A stretch of 64,000 nucleotides of DNA from Hymenolepis diminuta. Its lineage: Eukaryota; Platyhelminthes; Cestoda; Cyclophyllidea; Hymenolepididae. Below the pieces are notes generated by a model, which worked only from the letters and a program-made list of their open reading frames with translations, ran no database searches and had not been told where the DNA came from. The DNA is taken from NCBI GenBank assembly GCA_900708905.1, contig CAADRB010000029.1:1786946-1850945 (forward strand). The letters run 5' to 3'. Each line of letters starts with the position of its first letter. Positions within the stretch are counted from its first letter, which is position 1. Below are positions 1-15,400 of this stretch, piece after piece. The position numbers were made by a program, and so were the translations under genes.

Positions 1-373
1 TGTCATAGTTACCACTAATCTCTTAACAAAATTTAACAGACGAACTGATTTATAACTCTAATAAATTAACCCTCAAGCTTCATTATTTCACTAAATATAC
101 CTATTTATTTAACGGCAAAGGCAGATATATTTGTGAGATTTAAATCTACCGGTTTTAGGATTTTTATGTATTCCACTTATTTAAATTTTCTGGAAAATAA
201 ATTTTTATTTATTAGTAAGGTATTCTCTCCCCTGTAAAAACACTCCTAACTTAATAAATTTCCATCCCCATTCAAATGATTTTAACTCCCTTTTATTATT
301 CACTCTTAACTTCAATAAAAATGTTTGAGCAAATTATATCAACTTATTTCGGAGTAAATTTTTTTTTCTACAG

Positions 374-441
374 AAGGCCCATTTGTATATCTCGATGGGC
401 TCAAGCTCTTTCTTCATGGGAGCATAAACTGTGCAATGGAA
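374..441 (+). CDS. Exon 1 of the visible part of the unidentified gene
   Basis: A long T tract ending in CTACAG precedes the exon. Two bases complete an upstream codon, then the frame reads GPFVYLDGLKLFLHGSINCA and leaves at GAA|gtgaat in phase 0. The same frame stays open past the donor to about position 511, so it could instead be a last exon. I prefer the spliced reading because the next exon enters in phase 0. Confidence 0.5.
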
Positions 442-3400
442 GTGAATTCAGCCATTAATGTTCGATTGAATAGCATTGCATACTCCCTGAACATCTATTC
501 TCAGCTGGATTGATTGTCGTAATCGGTGATAATGTAGAAATTTATTAATCTATATATTTTCGTCCATTCAAGTTTGCTTCTCAACGCATATAAAAACCAC
601 TATTGGTAATTAAACTCGAGGCGGCCGAAATACAATCATGACCTACACCAATCATCAGATAAAACCTTCATCCTTTTGGTTGCATTCCAAGCAAATCTTG
701 ATTGCTTTTTTCAAGTTGAACAAAGAATTTTTGCAATTTATTTATTATAGTTACCAACGACAAAGCAAACATATTTAACAAATTTTAATTATGAGGAGGC
801 ATCTGGAAGCATTAGTATGATTTAATTTTAGGAGGAAGAGGAGAAAATTAGAATAATTGAGATTTTTACCAGAATTTACGATAGGTAAGTTTCAAAAATT
901 GCTATTTATTTCTTATTTATTGTTAAACAAAATAAATGCTAATAAATTTTATAATAAAGGTGATAATAAGAGAAAATTATGTGTAGGAGAATAGGGAATA
1001 GGCAAGCTAATCAACAAAAAGGAATAGATTCACAATATGAGTTACAATTTCATTGTTAATTTTCCTCCTGTATCCTAAATAATACGAGGGCAGAATTTTA
1101 AATTAATAATGCAGCATGTTTTTCATCAAATTGTATTATTGTGAAATTTATTTCGCCCCAGCCATGTTACAACCTTCCGATCGATTTCTCTCATTATACT
1201 TTCCTATATATTAAGACAATCAGTCTTCCCATAATCCTAATGCATATGTCATAAATCCGGCACTACAAACATTACACTTAACCTTTGTGATGGCTACTAA
1301 TACTTTAAATAATATGATGCTAATTGGTGAATCTCATATGTTATAGGATGGAACAATTTTATGCGAATCAGATTTCAAAACTTAACCTTCGACATACTGA
1401 ATTATTTATTACAATATTCGAATGAAAGGACTCGTTTAAGTTTTGTATAATGAATACTGACTGTTCTCTATAAAGATAATAATTTTGAGATCAATAAAAC
1501 GTTCGCTCCTATATGTTAACTTTACTTTTAGGATAAGGAATAAGTTATATATATATTTCAATTGGATTTATTGCATATACCTACTTAATCATCACCAATA
1601 AATGGAAAAATAATTTAATACGAATGTTTATTGAAAAAGCCGGATGATCAGCATTTTTTAAATTGTATTCACATCGAAAAATAGCAAAGTTATAAAAAAA
1701 TTGGATTTAACTAGTTCTGTCAATTTGACCCCTGACATCCAGATAACGCACTTTACAGTTCTAAAAACTCAAGAATATCAGTTCTCAAACGTCAAAACAG
1801 TTGAAATAAGTCGAGTTTGAACATGCCTCAATTCTAGTAGAAATCATCCCATTCAATAGTTTGCTGAAACGACTTTATGCGTCAATAAAGAATTTTTCTG
1901 TGAGACACCAACTAAAATAAGATAACGGTTAATCAAGTAAATGATTAAGAAAGGGTTCGTAACGATATTGAAAGCACACCCAAGCCTTCAAAGAGTGTTA
2001 TTGTATTTGATACTTTGGTTCTGTTTGTATAATACTCACTGTTAACTGCCTGAAATTCGATACCATGATCAGTTATCTCAATCACTAAAGGAATTCTATG
2101 ATGTCAGGTGTCCGTTTAGGGTTGATTAATTAAGATAGATTTTTTCCCATTTTTTTCCTGTGATTGAGAAATGAGATTGATTTTACATAGTATTAAACAA
2201 CTTTCATGATCTTAGCATTAACTATGATGAAATAATTAATCTTTTAATAATAAAATAAAAAGTACCAGAAAATATTATGTCCCTCAGTTAATTATTTATA
2301 ATATGATGAATGAGCCAAAATACTTTTATTAATTTCAGTATAGTGAAAATCCATCATGCCATTTATTAGGTTCGCCCACGCAGAGCTCAGATTTTATTAT
2401 GACTGAGTCAAATGACCAAATAAAAGAGAAGACCTCTTTACTCTTACCACTTTTGAGAAGCACTTTGAAATTGGATGAAGATTAATTTTTTAAATTTGAA
2501 GTTGAGTATAGCAAGTCGGGTGTACATTCATGAGACCAGTCATATGCGTTTCACATCCGCGGTCGACTTAACAGAGAGGTGTTGAGATATCACGAATACC
2601 TATCAGTTCACATCTGATACAAATGTTTTATCTTATCAAAGTACATTTGTAAGTAGCAACTATCAATGGATCGTAGATAAATAATGGAAGATTTTGTAAA
2701 GACAAATAATGGCAATGTAAAACTAACACTCACGATTTATAAAAGCAGTAAATAAAAGAAAATGATAATTGTTTGAAATCTTGACGACCTGTCTTTCTGT
2801 AATAATTATGAGTCTCAATGCGTTGACACCCTGATTTAGTCATCAATATTAGAGGGGTCTTATATTAGACTCTGACTTACACCCTAACGACAATTCAAAA
2901 TTCGAATTTTTAAACGTTCCTTTATTTCCCTCTACTTCATAAAATAAGTTGCTTATGAACTTTAAATTCAAATGAAATTGACTTAGAGATACTAGATTTT
3001 TAATATTTTCGATGACAAAGCTAAAAGAATTTAGAAAGATAAATTATGGTTGAGGAGAATCGTGCAGAATCGGAGAATAAAGTTAGAACACCAAATTCAT
3101 CACGATTTATTCAAAATTTGAGTTCATCAGATTGTCCGTTTTCTATTCAATGAATGAACCACACTGTGCCATCTATTATTTAAATCTTAGGTTTCTTCGT
3201 TTTCTGTCAATAGGCAACTTTGCAATATCCCAGATTCTATTGACTATGAACTGCTCTCTCTCGAGATAATATAGGTTCGGCTTTGCATTTCTATTAATTT
3301 GTGACTGAGACTTCCATATACCAATTTTACAATAGATTCACACTTATTAATTTATGTACTAGAGGTACATTAATTGTTGACGACTTTAGGAGATTTCACA

Positions 3401-6400
3401 AGCTGATAAAGAATATATTTCTACTACATTTTAACAAATATTCAAAATGTCATTTTCATCTTGAGCACCTTTTGAATCTTACAATGACGCCGCAATTCGC
3501 AGCATTGATAAAGTTAAGTGCTAACTCATTTGAAGCTCAAAATCATATCCAATTTCGAAAAAAAGCACGCTTATCATTCGTCCATTTATTTATTCCTTTA
3601 CCATCGCGTCTGCTCAGTTAATATATATTATGCCATACTTAGCAATAAACTCAACTACAAGGACATTAATATTCAGTCCAGGTTAGATCATTTGTCTTAC
3701 AACTCGTAGAATTTCAATATCATGACTACCCCCGCTCCCTCTTAGAAATTTCCTGAATCTCCCACAGCAAATAACTGGCATTTACCTAAGATGAAGTTCG
3801 TTTTTCTCTACCTTCTTATGACTATGTAAATCACCTATCGCACACACATGCAGCATCTCTCGCTTCTCATACGCTAATGCACAAGCCCTCTGGTCACTTT
3901 ATGAGTTCCAAGCTTTCTCTCTCTCTCTGTTCAAATCTCCTTCCCTTCCCTTTCACTATCTCAAATTTTAACCGTGAGAAATGTGGTTTGATGTTGTTAG
4001 CCATAGTCTAGCTTCTACAATTAAATGCCTCTCTCCTTTCACACCATTTACTATAAAATTATTCTTTAGTCTATGCACGTTAAATTCAGTTATTCACTAA
4101 TATCATTATCGTGAGGGAAACTACCCTTTAATAGTTTCATTGTCTTAATTCAGATATGACGTGCTATTCAAAAGAACGATGAATAAGCTATTACTTGAAT
4201 TTATTTGTATTCTTTTCGTTACAAGAAAAATGACAAACTTATTTTCATCTAATTGTGTATTTCCACTTCAATAATATTTGCAAATAAAATTCTATTTCTA
4301 TTAAGTGGGTATTTGAAAATAGCCTAACATCAGAGTCAATTTTCAAAAATTTGCCAAACTTTAGAAATTTTCTGCATCCAGAAATAGGGATGCTTTGTCC
4401 TTATTATAATTGCCGCTACTGCATTGGCACATCGGAATTTAAATTAAAGGATTAATGCTGTAAAACTGACACAAATTAATTTTGATATTCTTACTTATGA
4501 AAGCTCCTATGGGAAGTGCAAAATTACATTTCTAATTTTTGCGTGAATTCACAAAATAAAACTTTAAATGTAGCAATACGTTTTTCTCTGTCTAAATCAG
4601 TTCAAAATTTCTATTTTCTTGCACTTCCGAAGAGGCCATTACAGCAATCTAAGATTTAAACGGATGGAATTTTCCCTGCAAAGTAAAATAGGTATTAACT
4701 GATGCCCATTGGCTGTTTGGGAAAATGAATGTCGTCCCGTTTTAAAATTACCGGTCAATTAACTCAGAACATTTAATACGTTAAGTATAATTCGGAAACC
4801 ATGAGGCTAAAACCATAAAACTCCAACTTTGAAAAGTTCAGTCAGGATGGATTTCATTATTCCTATACACGTTTTTGTAATATCACTTATCCCAACCAGT
4901 GGAAGAAGAAATGTAATAGGAATTTGTCAATCTTTAAGGACTGGGTGGTGGTGTCACTTCCGCATTCGAAGATACTACATATAAGCTAGGATTTATATGT
5001 ATGATAATAGCTGAATGATACTATTTCGTATTGGCTACAACAGTAATTAACTAAAAAACTTTAAAATGAAGAGGAAAATTGATTATTTAATACAAAATAC
5101 TGCTTTTTTGCTAAGATGGAGTGTAAATAATCTTCAAAAAGTTTTGAATAATATTTGAAGAACGAAATTTTCTCAGGAAGCCCTTTTCATCAACAACATT
5201 TTACAGCTTAACTGGAAAGATTTAAGGCATGATAGATTACTTCTTCAATATAACAAGTAAAAATGGTTGTTCGCTTATAATTTAAAATAAAAATAAATTG
5301 TTGTCAAAATTTTATTCATCCACTGGGAAAGTTGAACTGCGTTTTAAAAATTATGGGCTGCGCAACATTCGAAATGTTGTTATTCTATTTCATTTTCGCA
5401 ATTATTTATTTAAACTAAAAATTATGTTCCCCAGCACGTGTTCCGCGATTTTATGTAACAGATTTCTAACTAACCTTGAAGATTTTCATCTAAAGATGAA
5501 CACTGATATATTTATATTAATGGGGCATAACAGAAAATTGTCAAATATTAACGAGAAGTGAAGCCTCCGCTAGATGTACATATTGCATTTTCCTTTTATA
5601 GTGTTTTAAATCTAAAACTGTCGCTTGGCACATAGGTGGTAGACACACAGATGGCATATTTGGGTTGGAAAAGCACATCCCATCACGGTGCTGGATGGGA
5701 CACTTGAATGAGGGGGAATTTTGTAGTAGTGATAAAATATTTCCATAACTTTAATGCTGCTTGAAATAAGAGGTGGGTAATATCATCAGGGTATTTTCAC
5801 ATGACTAGAGGGCGACTGAGAAAATTTCTTAAAAATATACAAACAAATCTTCCTTATCTTTTTCTTGGTGTATTTAAGAGATGATTGTTTATAAATAATC
5901 AATTCTTATCTGAGTTATTTTCACATATTTTATTGCGTTTTCTTAAGTAGTGATAGTTTAAAGCAGTATTTTGAGATAATAGCAAATAATATCACCCACG
6001 TGGAGGAGATTGAGGGAGAAAGTTTGTTCAACGAGATTATATAAGTCTTTTTAAAGCTGTTTTGCCCGAGTCACGGGCTATACACAAAATGATATATATA
6101 TCTCTTGCTTCAGAAAATTGACTGAAGCTTTATAAATGATTTATAGTCACTTTAAAATATATGATCAGATTACTGTGAATTGTGGGTGTTCGGATCAAAT
6201 ACTATCACCAATCCTTAACGGATAAATGAATATTTATCCAATTGGTTAACAGTAGAGGACAATGCACTCTAATTTATTTTCCCCTAAGTTATACGTAAAA
6301 AAACCACTAATTACTTTTGGACGATACAAAATTTAATAAAACGAGTTTTAAAGCGAGCTCATCACCTCAGATTGTGCTAAATAACAAATTTGTAGTTAAA

Positions 6401-9400
6401 CAATAATTTAACGCCTTCTCCCAATATATTATTTTATTAATTGCAACAAAATTTCACATCGAAATTTGCGTCTTGACATTAAATTTGATAATGATTATTT
6501 AAATTAAGGTGATATGTTTGTCAGTTACTCTACCAGAAAACAAACATCCAAAATATATGAATACAAAATCTTGAATTAATTTCAGCTGAAATATTCTGAA
6601 AAGTTCGTCAAAGAAATGGTTAGTCAAGAAAGGGAAAAGGCAGCCAATAAAATTGGAAGGATCTGTTAATCGTTTCTCCATTTATTTGCTTCATCTTGTC
6701 TAATAATTAAGCATCCAGGAAATCTATTTTGGCTTGATCTATTATGAAACCTTAAATGAAAAGAAAAACGATAATAATTAAGAATAAACACTTATCATCA
6801 ATAGAGAATTAATAATTACAATTTTTTAACTTGGATATGTAATTGAATAAACTTAAATGAAATGGGTGTGTATTACGTGGAGCTTGCAACACTACCAAAG
6901 CTGATCAAGGGAACCTCACGTGCACTAGAACATTCTGGAAAGTGCGAATGTGAAACAGATCGCGTAGCGAGCAAGCGCGGACGTGCGTGCAGAGGCCTTC
7001 CCAGCCAATCAGCAATCAATATCCCTGCAGCGTAGCATTGATTGTACTTAATGACTAAGCTTTTGGCAGCGGGGCAGAGTTGAGCAATAAATTCTCTTCA
7101 CTAGATACCTTATTTCTTGCTGCTTTGGGCATAGCCTATCCAATCCTGGAGGTAAATTTAGACTACAGAACTCTGCTAGAGGCTATTTGGACTGCTTAGG
7201 AAGATTACTGAGGTCTAGCAAACGGGTTTATTTGTGTGGCATTATCTCGTCAGAAGTAGAAATTGGCCATCTAACCACTCTTCTTTTTGGCGCTGTCGGA
7301 TGTGCACTTTCATACAGTTTTTTTCAAATTAGTTCAGTAAAATGAGGAGAAAATATTTTCATGAATATAAACTTAAGAACGAAGAGTTACAAGTCAAAGC
7401 TGGGGAGGAATTTCAGGAGTGAAGTAAACCATTTTAACTTCATGCAGAGCTCTTACTTTTACCAACTAGAATTTGTAAGCTATGCATGCTTTTGACCAAT
7501 TCATCTATTCCATGAAATCTTTAAATAATTGACCTTTTATTTAATTGACTGTAATTAATTAATATATTACAAAATTACATTTTAATGTTAACTATCTCAA
7601 GATATAACATTCTCCGTTTTACTATTCCTATTATTTTGGAAAATTAAATTAAAGTCATTAAGAGTTAAGCATAACTAAGCTTTAATTGCGGCAAAAAATA
7701 GCACATTGCTATAGAACCCGATATTTAAATTGTTATGTGCTTAAAATATTGGAAATGAATTAGTGGTGGTCGAATCCGCGAACAGTTTATTAACAGTACA
7801 CATATTCTGGTCCGCACAATTCAAATTTAGTGATAATACCACAAAGGTATCTAGATATTCCTGTTTAGGCTCTTCCATAATATTGAATTCAAAGTTTCTT
7901 GTTATTATTTCCTGTTTTAGTTTCAATTTTGGCGTGAAAAAGTGTTATGTTACGGTTGTTCTATCAGAATCAGGAGCCTTCAGTATATGCTTTTCCCTGT
8001 AAGGAAAATATTTGGAGGAAAATATTAAAATTCCAAACTTTGAAAATGAATTCATTAGATTAATCAAATAAATGTGGCACGAGTTCGCAATTTATCCAAA
8101 TCATTTGGAATCAGCCACGAAATTGTTTTCGAATGTATAAGATTTATAAAAGAGAACATGCAAGGTGTTTAAATGCTCTTCTGAATAATTTTTCCCTTAA
8201 AATAAATAAACAAACCCAGATTTAAATACAAAGGGTCAATTTGCTATCAATCACTTCTCTGTGTCGCTTTATTGGAAATTTTTATTCCTTTATCCATGGA
8301 AAATTTTTCAGGTGAAAAATTGTAAAATATTTACCTTACAATGAATAGAGAGAATAAGACTAAAAAGATACGCATCTGCGTTGCAGTTTAAGGCGTATAG
8401 AAATGCGAATGAATGATGGATAAAAAATCAAATTTTAGACCATCAAAATATATTTTAAGTTAGTATATACTCGTAGCTGATATCACAGAATTTGTTGGGT
8501 CACAGTAGCTAATAATCGGCATGCCTAATTGTATCAGTAACACTGTTAGTATAGTCAGTTTGTCAGCTTCGGCGTATTTTGGAGGTTGTTTTTAAAAATC
8601 TCATTGTTGGGTGTATGTCTTCACTGGTTGTTGTTTAATTTCCTATCACTGGAACATTTCAGCGCATTCATTAGCTTCTGTCCTAACTGTTGTTTTTCTA
8701 AGATTGTTTGGGCAATCGATCGAGTTTAAGTGTGCTTGAGATAAATTTTTGTCACTATATTATAATATTCCCAAAACTGAGCTGACTGTTCGACCATAAA
8801 TCTATCTATGTTCAAGCCAGAACATGGATTAGACGTATGTATGATGTTTATGCATGGAGGTATTTTAATGACAAGGTTGATGCAGGATTTTTCAGATACA
8901 GAAGAAGGTCCGACGGTTTCCTATCATTCAGTTTTTGTTGAGCAGTTAATGCGATCGATGTGTATAGGACAACTCAGCACTTTGTATAATGGCATTTTTT
9001 GATAGATAAATAAGGTTCTTCACTGGTTGGATGTAGTAAAGAGGCCCCAACTGGAAACCACAAATTCGTAAGTGCCAGCCACTCTTTTGCGTCCTCGTGA
9101 ATATAAATAACGACAAGGTTTCATTTTTACTTCCTGTTTAAGTGGCTGTGACAATTTAGGAGACAACTTTAATAGTAAATCGGCTATTGAGAGTCACTAA
9201 CGGGACGATCCTTGGTGTATAAGAAGGCAAGTGATTTAAAACTTTTATACTTTTTATTGAATTATTAATATTAAGTATTATTCTTGGGTGCTGATAATAA
9301 TATTTGACTGTGAGCCATAAAGGAAAACGAGATAAAAGTCACATTCTGATATTAGTACGATTTCACAAAACGTTTGCACTGTAAATAATTTATGCGAAAT

Positions 9401-12400
9401 GCTATCTAAAATACATTATTCTCCTTAAAGTGCATGCAATTTGACCCCATTTTTCCTTTTTTAAAGAAAGAAAGTGAGTTTCATTTCAATTGTTTACGTA
9501 TTACGATTATTTAAGTACTTTGTTAATAAGACACCAAATATCATGAAGAAGTTTCAATTAATTGCTTGTTTTAATCATTTGTTTTAGCGATCTGCACTGA
9601 TCATATTCTAGATATCGATTAAATTAAGATAGATCATTAAATAGGTAAAGGTTTTATTATGTGTGGCAAATAATTGATCTCTTTTTCAAATTTTCTGATT
9701 ATTCACCGAATTGTGATAAATTCCCTCGGAGAATATAATTTAATGGGTACTGATTTAAGTAAAATATTTGATGGAGAATCACTATCTAATAAAAATAATA
9801 CTTCACAAAAAATAATTGCTTCTAGAAAAAACGCAGATGACTATTGTAACTTTAGTTTCACAAATTTTAAAAGAATTCCTAATTCTCCTCCATTATCTCT
9901 GTGAAAGTGATTAAGTATGTATTTGAATCTACTAAACAATTTTGTATCATGTCAAGGCCAGCAATTTGTTGGCAAGAATAAATTGTAAGGGCTAATTATA
10001 GTTTAAGAGCAGAATTGACTAAGCCAAAGTGTATTGAAATAACTACAATGAAGATTCAAGTAAGGAAGAGAGAGCTGAGGAACAGAGGAGATGAAAGAGA
10101 GGCGTAGGAACCGATGAACGGCAAGCTTGTCTGCGGGTGTGTGTATGTGGGAACACAAAAGCAGTTTATGTGAGTCACTTGGGCAAGAACGTGCGTGAGG
10201 ACATGAGTGCAGTGTGCTTTTAGCTAAATGGGACGGTTACAGAAACGTGAAATCGATAGACACGTTTAGACATGACAGATAAGGTCTTTTGCGTCATGGG
10301 GACACAGAGATGACACTGGATACAAAGCCAGATATTGTCATTGAGAATGCAAAGAAAGAGTAATTTTGGAAATACACAGAACCATCCTTCAATGTCATGC
10401 AGTTAAATTGTAAACGAATTAGCCATTCTAAAAGTGCAACAGTACTCCAATGATTTTGAAGGTCTTTCTACATTTTCTCATAATCTTATTTTCATTAAAA
10501 TGTCATCTCTAATCATAGGAAACCAAAACACATATTGGGAGCTCTGCGAGGAGAAGCATTTTCAATGATAATTAAAACTGACGGAAAAATAGTAACAGAT
10601 ACACAAAATACTGGGTCAGTCTCAATTATATTAATTATATTATATCTAGTTGATTAAAGACCAGAGGATAACTTTAAACATCCTAGATGCGAACTTACCG
10701 CCTTTCTATTCAAATTTGAGGTTAGAGGTATGCATAAACTATTATGATCATAATAATACTTACTGAAAGTACACGTAAGTGGACATTATTATTACATAAA
10801 TGTTCACATTATTAATAACCAAGAATTAAGACTGTTTTTTTGATACTCCTAAGAATATCACTGACTTATGTAGATCTGGATAGGGTGACGATAAATTTGA
10901 CATGAGTTTGCAAAGTAAGCATTTTACCACTAGGTGGACAATTCACAATTCAAAACAAAATTAAATTGATTCAATTATGATGTTTCACTCTATTCTTGAA
11001 ACCATAAAAGTTTGTGTGAACTGGGAAAGAAATGAGGACATTTCCGACAGTGGATTGACCAATAAAATCCAAATACATGAAATGATTTTTAACTCTATAA
11101 ATAGAAATTAGTAAGGTAATCACCTTTACTGAAGAATCATTACTTCTGCATTTTCTTTTACCTATTCTAAAATGAGAGAGTTATTTATTTAGCGGCATTT
11201 GATCGACATAGACAACTAACTTCCTACATTTGTATTCACTTGAAAAATGTAGAGGGAGAGAGGGGGAGACGCTAAAAACAATGATTTTTGATATAGATGC
11301 CGGTGTTCAGATAACTTCAAACAAGCATAATGCATTTTCATAAAATAATCTTCAGTGAAAGTTTTACTTTTATTAAGTTACTAGACTGCTCAAAAACACA
11401 TAGTTTTTATTACAGGCAAATTCGAATAATTAATTAGCTTGACCAGTCAATTAAGATTTAGTTATGTATTTACTTACCGATTCCTTGTTAATTAAATTAA
11501 TTCAGATAGTAACGAAAAAAGCATTTTCATAGTTCATATTTTAGTTTTGTCCTGAAGAAATTTGGTTCAAATTTTTATTAAATACGCACATGTAGTTGGT
11601 TAAATGAGAGAAAAATTATTACTGTAAAACAATAATATAGCTTAAAAGACCAAAATCAAATGCAATTTATGTATTTTTTCGTGGAGTCCTGATATACAAG
11701 CATTTTTTGTAATCCATTGGTTGATTATATGTTAATGGATTCTCCCAATAACTTCGGCCGTTTAATAATAGAAGATATTTACTGACATTCTTTGTGTTTA
11801 GATCAGAGGAAAAAATCGGTAAAAAGTGCCCGATTTGGTCAATAAATAAATTAAGCCGGACTCAGTAAAAGTTAATTTGAGTTGCGTTCGTATCAACAGA
11901 ATCCCACTAAGTCTCACTGAATGTGAGCGATAAATAGCTATTATTACTTAAATTATTCAGTAGCCTTAATAAAATTAGTATTTCAGTGGGGTATACTTTT
12001 TGTTAGTTTACTATTTCCTGTTGAGCAAAAGCAAGTTCTCTTATGAGACTTGAAAGATGGAAAGTTTTCCAGTGCAATTTTTCTAACAAACCTGTTACTG
12101 AAAATGCATTTCTTTTTTATTCTTATAAAATACACTTAACAGATAAATGATCTAATTCTTTGCTCATTAAAGAGTTATTTTCAATATCCGCATTTCGAAT
12201 AATTAAACTTTGAATCGCTAATCACTGATGTCACCACAAAGCTACTAAATCAGAAATCATTTTCATCATTACTATTAATTACAAGGAATTTCGCAATTCT
12301 GTCATTTTTTTTCGTAATAGCCATTGAAGCCATTGGATGTGAACTATTCCGATTTCAAAATTTCTGCTGCAGTAAATCTCTGAAATAATTCAGCTCCTAA

Positions 12401-15400
12401 TAGGTCATGATAAATATTCAAACGACTGTCACTGCGATGTAGTTAACAACACTCAATCAATTTGATTGACGTGAATTTGAGTTCTGGAGCATACTACAGT
12501 CGATATCTGAATTCCCTCTTCGTTATTGAAAATTTGATTTTTAAACTCCTCAAGTTTTCTAAGTTAGTTTGGGCTTTCTCACACTTTATTAGATTTTAAT
12601 GCTACTTATAATCCGCAGTTAATTAATATTTGGTATTGCAGTTTTGGACAATTATTATTAAATTTCTTTTGGTATCTAAGTCAATAGTCAATAGAATTTT
12701 CAGTTTCAACTCGATAAGTCATATATAATCATAAATTATGACCTTTCAAATAATAATTAAGACTACTACCTTTTGCGTAGTAGAAAAATTTTGAGTTAAC
12801 CATACATTCGCTGTAATATATCTTTATGGAAGTAACTTCTTTTTGAATGGTAAATATTTGATTTTGCTATTTGAAAGTAGACGTTCCTCTAATTTTTGAA
12901 AAGGAGCGTAGCAAATAGATTATGCAGAGTAAACCTTTCAATTCAGGGTTGTTAAGAAATCTTTGTTGGTTATTATTTTTACCGTCTGAAGTTAAAAATT
13001 CCTCTAAACGTTGGGCAAAACAACACATAAGTGTTTAGAGTAATTCAGACGTTTTTAAAAATTTCTAAATTGCTTTTTAAAACAACTGATCAGATTTGTT
13101 CAATACCAAGTAGAGTAGAAGATGTTTAATAGATTCACTGTAGTTAGCTTTGATGAAGGTTAAAAATAGGCGGAATGTGGCCTTAAATAATTTCATATAA
13201 ATATTCCATTTTTGAATTTTGGTTATTTTACCAAGTTAAAACAAGTTAAACTATGGGTCTCGTCTTATGAAAGATCTTCCTCCATTTAGGTACGACTTAG
13301 GAAGCTTTAACCTTTTTGCCTTTGTGCCAAATTTAATAAGCAATCTGATTTGTGACATCTCACGTCAAAATAAGATCTTTAATGCATATCTCACTTAAAC
13401 AAAGATGCTAGCAGATATTTATTTAATAATTAATAGAGAAATGAGCACAAATTTTCCAATATATAAGCAGCAACTATACTGCTAATTTGTTTAAATTTGC
13501 TATATAATTTATCATTTCTATTCTGCATTGCATTCTATTCTGCTGTTATAAAAAATAGGAAAACTTAAGTTCGATTTCGTTGATTCATGTAATTTCTGAT
13601 ATTTATATTTATAACATTGTAATTTCCTTTCCTATTTCGAAATGAAAGATTTTTGCATCTATAGTCTACACTGTTTTTACATTATTTTCATATTAGATAT
13701 GTGAAGATATAACTTCAATTAATTTGATTGAATCTGTGATCACATTATTCAAAATAAGAATTCAGTGACTGATAAAGATTGCGTATCTACCTAACTTAGT
13801 TTTTACCTCCTTCACTCATATCTATGTTTACCCAATCCCTCAACTTTTAAGGTGTTTATCGATTTTTCTCTATCATTCGAATTCTCCTATGCTTTTTTTG
13901 CTAACTAAGTAAAACGCCTGTTTCCTAATCAGGAAACTGACGTCTTCTTTCTGTTTTCGGACATAGGCTTCCGTCATCCTTCCTGTGTCTTTCCTGTCTT
14001 CTAGTAGAAGATTTTATGAAGCTATAAAGGATAAATTTTCCTTAACCTAATTTAGCGATATCTCAGAGAAAGGCCTTCTTCCATATGTACCCTTAAGTTC
14101 ACACATTATTCATTTAACGTCGAATCGTCGACTGTTTACAAAGCATGTTTGAATTAAGATTGTTTATGTGATGGTAAATTAAGACCTTTCTGGAAAGTCA
14201 TCTCTCATATCTATAGAATAAACTACCACACCCAATAAATCCAATATGACCATGATGAAGATTATTCAAAATATCAGTTTAGAAGATGGATTTTCAGTAA
14301 GCTTATGTATCGGTACATGAATGATAAAGGATAAATCCATCAAAAATGTGGAATTATATATAAGAGAAAAATTGAACCAGTTATAGGTGATAGAGCATTA
14401 CAAATAATATATTCAGATTAAATATTGGGAGTGAAATTGGCAGTTTTCTTTAAAGTATTTAAAAGTCACCTCGCGATTTAAGACTGTCCAGGTAAGCAGA
14501 GTGATATCAAAATAATGCCAAAGATAAACATTACTAAATTCTCATGACATTGGGAACTCACTATCTATTATACACATAACTTTGATAAATTATAATGCTA
14601 CTGTTTTAATTTTGGGTAATCAAATTGGCATATGTCTTTGATGAAAGTTTTAATTAATGAATTGTTAAAAACTATCGAATTTGGAAGATAAATTACCAAA
14701 GGGGCCGCTACAGTTTAGTGACCTAACCTAACCTAAATCTGAAATACGTCTTGGAAACTATTGTTTAAATTCTGCAGACAATACCTCAATCTTGTAAGTT
14801 GAATTTATCAATCCAGTATAATTTAATTCATTAAGACCTCTTAGAACGTATGAGTTGAATATCTGACATAAGATCCGATTTGGCTTGACGTGTTTGATAT
14901 TTGAATTTCTAGTTATCAATGCTATTAGACAACCAAACAACTATTCACTTTCTATTATTCGAAATCTGTAACGGTTTTGTTCTTAATGAGTAAACTCTTG
15001 TAGGTAAAGTACTTTTACCTTCTGTTGGCCTTTTCTATTGAGAATTTAAGATAGAAGAGTTGCAGCGTTTCGGAGTGCTTAGAAATGTTTAAGTAATGAA
15101 TGGGCTCTATTTAACGCATTAAGCAATAAGCGAAGGAAACAACTAGTGAGTTCGCTTATTAATATTGAAAACTCATCTAGTCAATTACATTTCCTGAAGT
15201 CGGAAATTCCTAGGTTTGGGAAATTTGTGCTAGAAACAAAATACTTCTAACAGTAGAGAACAACACAAGACTCAACTAATTTGAAAAATCTTACAGTTAG
15301 TTTAAGTCATGGTACTATAAACGGCCATTGCTGATGCAGGCACAATCGACTTTAGTAAATGGGACGTCTAAAACGAGGAGTTTCCTAACCTGATATAATT

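Noticed and set aside
3301..3621. 106-codon open frame
   Set aside because: AT-rich codons, no splice sites or ATG in good context, no similarity; chance frame in an intron.
5298..5561. 87-codon open frame
   Set aside because: Intron-like composition and no supporting signals.
8808..9002. 64-codon ATG frame (HGLDVCMMFMHGGILM...)
   Set aside because: Reads fairly well, but there is no recognisable domain and no acceptor/donor pair that fits the phase-0 junction between exons 3 and 4; a relic cannot be excluded.
10519..10590. Exon-like KPKHILGALRGEAFSMIIKT after ATCATAG
   Set aside because: Enters in phase 2 and leaves in phase 0, whereas exon 3 leaves and exon 4 enters in phase 0.
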